A stretch of 64,000 nt of DNA, taken from positions 1,922,001-1,986,000 of the forward strand of contig CM057057.1 of the NCBI GenBank assembly GCA_029945375.1. The letters are read 5' to 3'. This stretch comes from Agaricus subrufescens (taxonomy: Eukaryota > Basidiomycota > Agaricomycetes > Agaricales > Agaricaceae). This document shows positions 60,043-64,000 of the stretch, piece after piece. The notes beneath the pieces are model-generated. The model was not told the origin of the DNA. It saw nothing but the letters and a program-made list of their open reading frames with translations, and made no database searches. The translations under genes and the position numbers were made by a program. Position 1 is the first letter of the stretch; each line of letters opens with the position of its first letter.

Positions 60043-60914
60043 ATGTCCAGAAACTTCTATTCAAACGTGAATTCACTTGCCATACTCACTGACCTCGGGA
60101 CACCGTGTCACGATAACGTACAATCTATACTTTGATTCTACGAAGCGTGCTCCTGTCATCAGACCAAATACTCAATTGGAACATCCATTTCTAACCCGAC
60201 TAAAGAACATCAAAGAAGATGCGGGTCTCTCGACCAGTGCAACATGAGATAATACGTCGGGGATTGGACATCAATACCATGAATCAGTTACTGCAACTCA
60301 TTAAATGTTTCTTGCAAGATATGAACTACATCACCACCCCATCTCTTGGTCGGAATTAGTTTTAAAGGTTACACACTCGAAAGTATCTGGAAGGGAGAAA
60401 AGTCAACTCCAGAAAACAATGCCGAAAACGACCATCATGTGCCGAGCACTGTGATTCACATGTCCGGACCGGTCTATTCATTGTCATGACGGATCAACTC
60501 GAAGATACTCCGCGGCCGTGCCATACCGATATATTCGGTTCTCTGATCGACTACCGGAGGCTAAATTGCTCAGATATTACCTGGATATTACAGAAGCGGG
60601 TTCCCGTTCCAGAGTTCCAATTCCCGCGGCATGTGTCGCTTTCAATGACGTCAAGCGCCGAAATAAGCGAAATGACACCTGGGCACCGTGTTACGATATC
60701 CTACAATTTATACTTCAATCTTATAGAAGGAACCCTAAAAAATGCTCTTTTCGTTGCAACCCATGTGTTGAAGCTACCCTTACCTTTCTTTGAAGCAGCT
60801 AATGTAACTTAGATACCTTTTTAACGTGCGCAAATCGGTCAAAAAACTACTTATTCATTCACTATATCAACAGCTCAAGTTCCCATCATAGTAAAAATTC
60901 ATCACATCATACAT
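60043..60914. other. Intergenic, 3' flank of actin
   Basis: One 108-codon plus-strand frame (60486-60812) overlaps another in a second frame; no family features in either. Probably non-coding. Confidence 0.4.
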
Positions 60915-62513
60915 TTAGAAGCATTCTAAAGAAAAAATAGCACAGGTCTGTTAGCGTCACCACGTAGGAGGACAAATACTAGGTGTACGTACTGCGGTGG
61001 ACAATTCCTGGACCAGATTCATCATACTCCTGCTTCGAGCACCACAAGTTCTGGAAAGTAGAGAGCGAAGCCAAGATAGAACCACCAATCCAAACGGAGT
61101 ACTTCCTCTCGGGAGGAGCGACAATTTTGACCTTCATACTCGAGGGTGCAAGGGCAGTCAGCTCCTTTTGCATACGATCCGCAATGCCGGGGAACATGGT
61201 AGTACCGCCAGACATCACAACGTTCCCATACAAATCACGACGGATATCAAGATCGCATTTGAAGATCGAATTGTAGCTGGGCCAACCGATCAGAAAAGAA
61301 GCATGATGCTGAGAATGAATCGGCGGTGAACATAACGCTTACACAGTTTCATGGACACCGGCAGCCTCGAGGCCGACCAGCGCTGGCTGGAAGAGCGCTT
61401 CAGGGGCACGGAAGCTTATCAATGACGTCAGTCAACTTTCAGGCCGACGGCCAATGTGCTTGCGTACCGCTCATTACCAATCGTGATGACTTGACCATCG
61501 GGAAGTTCATAGCTTTTTTCGAGGGCAGACGATTGGGCAGCAGTCTGCAACTCCTGTTCGAAATCGAGTGCGACGTAGCAAAGTTTCTCCTTGATGTCAC
61601 GGACTATTTCACGTTCAGCGGTTGTGGTGAAGGGGTAACCACGCTCCATCAGATTTTTGATGAGATACTCAGTCAGATCTCGACCAGCAAGGTCCAAACG
61701 CAGGATGGCGTGGGCGAGCGAGAAGCCTTCATAAATCGGAACAGTGTGGCTAACACCGTCACCAGAGTCGAGGACCATCCCAGTAGTACGACCGGAAGCA
61801 TACAGGGAGAGAACAGCTTGAATGGAAACGTAGAAAGCAGGGGAGTTGAACGTCTCAAACATGATTTGGGTCATCTTCTCTCGGTTAGCCTTAGGGTTCA
61901 AGGGAGCTTCGGTCAAGAGGACGGGGTGTTCCTCGGGAGCCACTCGCAACTCGTTGTAGAATGTGTGGTGCCAAATTTTCTCCATGTCATCCCAGTTAGT
62001 GACGATACCGTGTTCGATCCCAGTTAGTGACGATACCGTGTTCGATCGGGTACTTGAGGGTGAGGATACCACGCTTGGATTGGGCCTCATCTCTAGTGAA
62101 GTCGTTAGTAAGAATAATAAGCCGATGTAGATCATTACACATACCCGACATAGGAATCCTTTTGGCCCATACCAACCATTACACCTTGGTGACGAGGACG
62201 ACCGACGATAGAACTGTTTTACTTCTCAGGTAAGAACATTCGTGCGTGAATTATGGACGTACGGGAAGACGGCACGGGGGGCATCGTCACCTGCAGAAAA
62301 TGAGCGTCGAGGATTTAGGGGCTAGTAAGTCAACTGTACCAGCAACTAGATGCTGTGTTAGCAGAAGTGTGTCGGGCAGGGACAAGAGAACACGTACATC
62401 CAGCTTTGCACATTCCGGAGCCATTGTCAATAACCTGAAGGACACACAATGATTATGCGAGTAAGTCAAGGATAAGACAGTGAGCATACGATAGCAGCAA
62501 CTTCGTCTTCCAT
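60915..62513 (-). CDS. ACT1: Actin, frame broken by a 28-bp tandem duplication
   Basis: Cytoskeletal actin, the main folding client of CCT. Exons: 62490-62513, 62398-62434, 62340-62345 (6 nt), 62263-62290, 62145-62213, 61468-62092, 61343-61414, 60993-61276, 60915-60925 (11 nt). Without the extra 28 bp they total 1128 nt, exactly 375 residues, the universal actin length. Seen: [20 protein letters not shown], the DNase-loop [24 protein letters not shown] nucleotide loop, [33 protein letters not shown], and C-terminal HRKCF formed over the last intron. In exon 6 a 28-bp unit is present twice (61992-62019, 62020-62047) and shifts the frame just before DDMEK, giving an early stop. Everything else is conserved, so this is either a very recent null, an expendable paralogue, or an assembly fault. 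Confidence 0.9.
61992..62047 (-). repeat. Perfect 28-bp tandem duplication inside actin
   Basis: CCAGTTAGTGACGATACCG plus TGTTCGATC occurs twice with no gap or mismatch. It encodes the EHGIVTNW part of actin, where only one copy is expected. 28 is not a multiple of three. Confidence 0.97.
62340..62345 (-). other. 6-nt microexon of actin
   Basis: TTGCTG between a TCTAG acceptor and a GTACAG donor. It supplies the Phe-Ala part of the invariant [15 protein letters not shown]; without it the protein cannot read correctly or reach 375 residues. Confidence 0.8.
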
Positions 62514-64000
62514 GGTGGGTTATTTGTTGAAGGGTAAGGATGGGTTCCACGTTGATATTAGCATGCTTATATATGCGCGGTGAGATCAGAAGTGTGTAGC
62601 GATACCCGGATGGATGGAGAAAACTGAGATGCCGTGGCTTTCGGCGATCTTTCACCGCCGCGCGGAACCATGCTGCGCAGTCCGCACCCACCCCCGATAC
62701 TGTGCCAAGACGAATGCTGTGCATAGTAGAATCGTATGATGTTGTCGAAGTCGGACTGCGCTCGAGCTGCGACGCAGTGTGTCGTACTACACAGTATCGG
62801 GCCAAGAGCCTTGGATAACACTTTTCCTATAGTAGTATAGTAGGGAGTGAGGAAAAATCTTGTCCTAATTTACCGTACTGCGTACCACAGCCGACTGAAC
62901 TCATAATTAGAGCTCGCGTGGGATACCCCTTGCGTTTTAGGTGACAACCAGGTTTCTTGACTATTGTGACATGATTTGCGGCCCCCTCATCTGGAAGCTT
63001 TTGTCTTCGACGACCCACTGCGCGGGATATAATGTGAGTAAACTAGTGTTTAACTGTCAACTTGAGCTAATCAGAGACACGCTGAGATGCCCGAGGCTTC
63101 GCGGGGCGGTGAGGTAGTGGTATGCGAGATGCAGGGGTAACCCTGTTTGGGATTGTGAGACCTGGGATCTAGAAGCTCAAATCTGTAACGATATTCGTAA
63201 CACCGGTCTTCTGTGCTTTTGATTTCTCCCGAACTCGTGTGGCATGCCATGACAACCGCAACCACAACTGACGAAGCAATAAGGGTTTTCTCCATCCTCT
63301 TTGGGGCAAAAATGTCCGAGCTCTGCTACTTTTGGACTGAACAAGAGGCCTTCGACGGAACCCACATGGCTGGGGAATTGGATGCCGATAAGCTTGCGTG
63401 GCTTTTCGATCCTTCTGATCGGGATGATTTCTCAAGCAGGATGATTGTCAGTATGCCAGGTCCGCTGGCCGTAATTTGACCTTTCGAAGACACTGGATTA
63501 TTACTCAGGCACCGGGCTCGTCACGAATCCACATTCGACGGTCGAGCCTTCGAAACCAACCTCAGACGGGATGAAACTACTGCGCGGGCCTGAAGCGAGT
63601 CCATGCCGTGATGGCGGATTCATCGATGTGCCCGATCCCATGTTTATCGTCGCAGTGAGCTTAGCTGTTGCAAGGGACTTAGGAGTCAAGACAGTCATGG
63701 TCGTCTGAGTTGGTTAAGTGTTGCATTAGTTAAGTCATGACACTTTTCATTGCAACTGTACTTGTTACAATTTTATCAATGATCGCCTTTTCCTGTTCTG
63801 TGTCTCCTTGTACGTTTTTGAGAGCCAGATCATTGGCTAATTTGTGATACTGCAAGTGCAGGTCAACAGCTGTAGAGGATGGTTTACACCTTATATGACA
63901 CGAACCTTTTTAATCGTTGACCAATCTGTGACTTTATCTAAGTCGGAGAAAGGGGCGAGATCTCCGACAATGGTATTCTTCATTTTCGCGGCAATTTCGT
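62514..64000. other. Intergenic, actin promoter and unassigned frames
   Basis: Minus-strand frames at 63071-63295 (hydrophobic start MEKTLIASSVVVAVVMA), 63177-63365 (cysteine cluster NPYCFVSCGCGCHG) and 63501-63698, and a plus frame 63213-63479, overlap one another. None can be tied to a family, and no pair joins cleanly through an intron. About 63720-64000 shows nothing. Confidence 0.4.

Noticed and set aside
60979..60992. Actin C-terminus read as HRSTYT
   Set aside because: This reads through a GTACGT donor; the spliced reading gives the invariant HRKCF.
61326..62027. 233-codon plus-strand frame
   Set aside because: Antisense to the actin main exon.
63071..63365. Possible small secreted cysteine-rich protein on the minus strand
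   Set aside because: The hydrophobic start and the cysteine cluster are in different overlapping frames with no clear intron joining them.

Overview
This window is nuclear DNA of a mushroom-forming basidiomycete (Agaricomycetes). Genes are cut by many short GT-AG introns (mostly 45-65 nt). There is a class II (lignin-type) heme peroxidase relic, a large set of DUF6533-type fungal membrane proteins, and ordinary eukaryotic housekeeping genes. I see no bacterial operon, CRISPR array, rRNA, confident tRNA, or transposon coding domain. Exon coordinates below come from matching GT-AG sites to conserved protein frames by eye, without transcripts.

Layout. 0-8 kb: two tandem copies of a multi-pass membrane protein typical of Agaricomycetes, then two minus-strand DUF6533 genes and cut-off DUF6533 3' ends left by the duplication. 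8.7-14.2 kb: PMT4-type protein O-mannosyltransferase and CCT2 chaperonin, divergent from a 131-bp promoter. 15.4-16.2 kb: glutathione S-transferase. 17.7-19.4 kb: a plus-strand DUF6533 gene, convergent with SEC63 (19.6-22.0 kb). 22.9-25.8 kb: NAD-dependent epimerase-like protein and uracil phosphoribosyltransferase. 26.9-37.6 kb: a duplicated block (broken methyltransferase plus DUF6533 gene) present twice, about 7.75 kb apart, with a decayed class II peroxidase between. 38.6-43.8 kb: a small one-span membrane protein and a large mitochondrial PPR protein. 44.9-60 kb: four tandem DUF6533 genes, each followed upstream by related, mostly unreadable sequence. 60.9-62.5 kb: actin, complete in every exon but interrupted by a 28-bp tandem duplication.

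The window alternates between conserved single-copy genes (PMT4, CCT2, SEC63, UPRT, PPR, actin) whose splice structures close exactly, and fast-changing duplicated stretches. The dominant unusual feature is nine DUF6533 loci plus two truncated ends in 64 kb, spread by at least three separate segmental duplications. DUF6533 is a fungal integral-membrane family of unknown function, so the local expansion is the best candidate for an undescribed system. The housekeeping genes do not form one pathway, although PMT4 and SEC63 both act in the secretory pathway at the ER.
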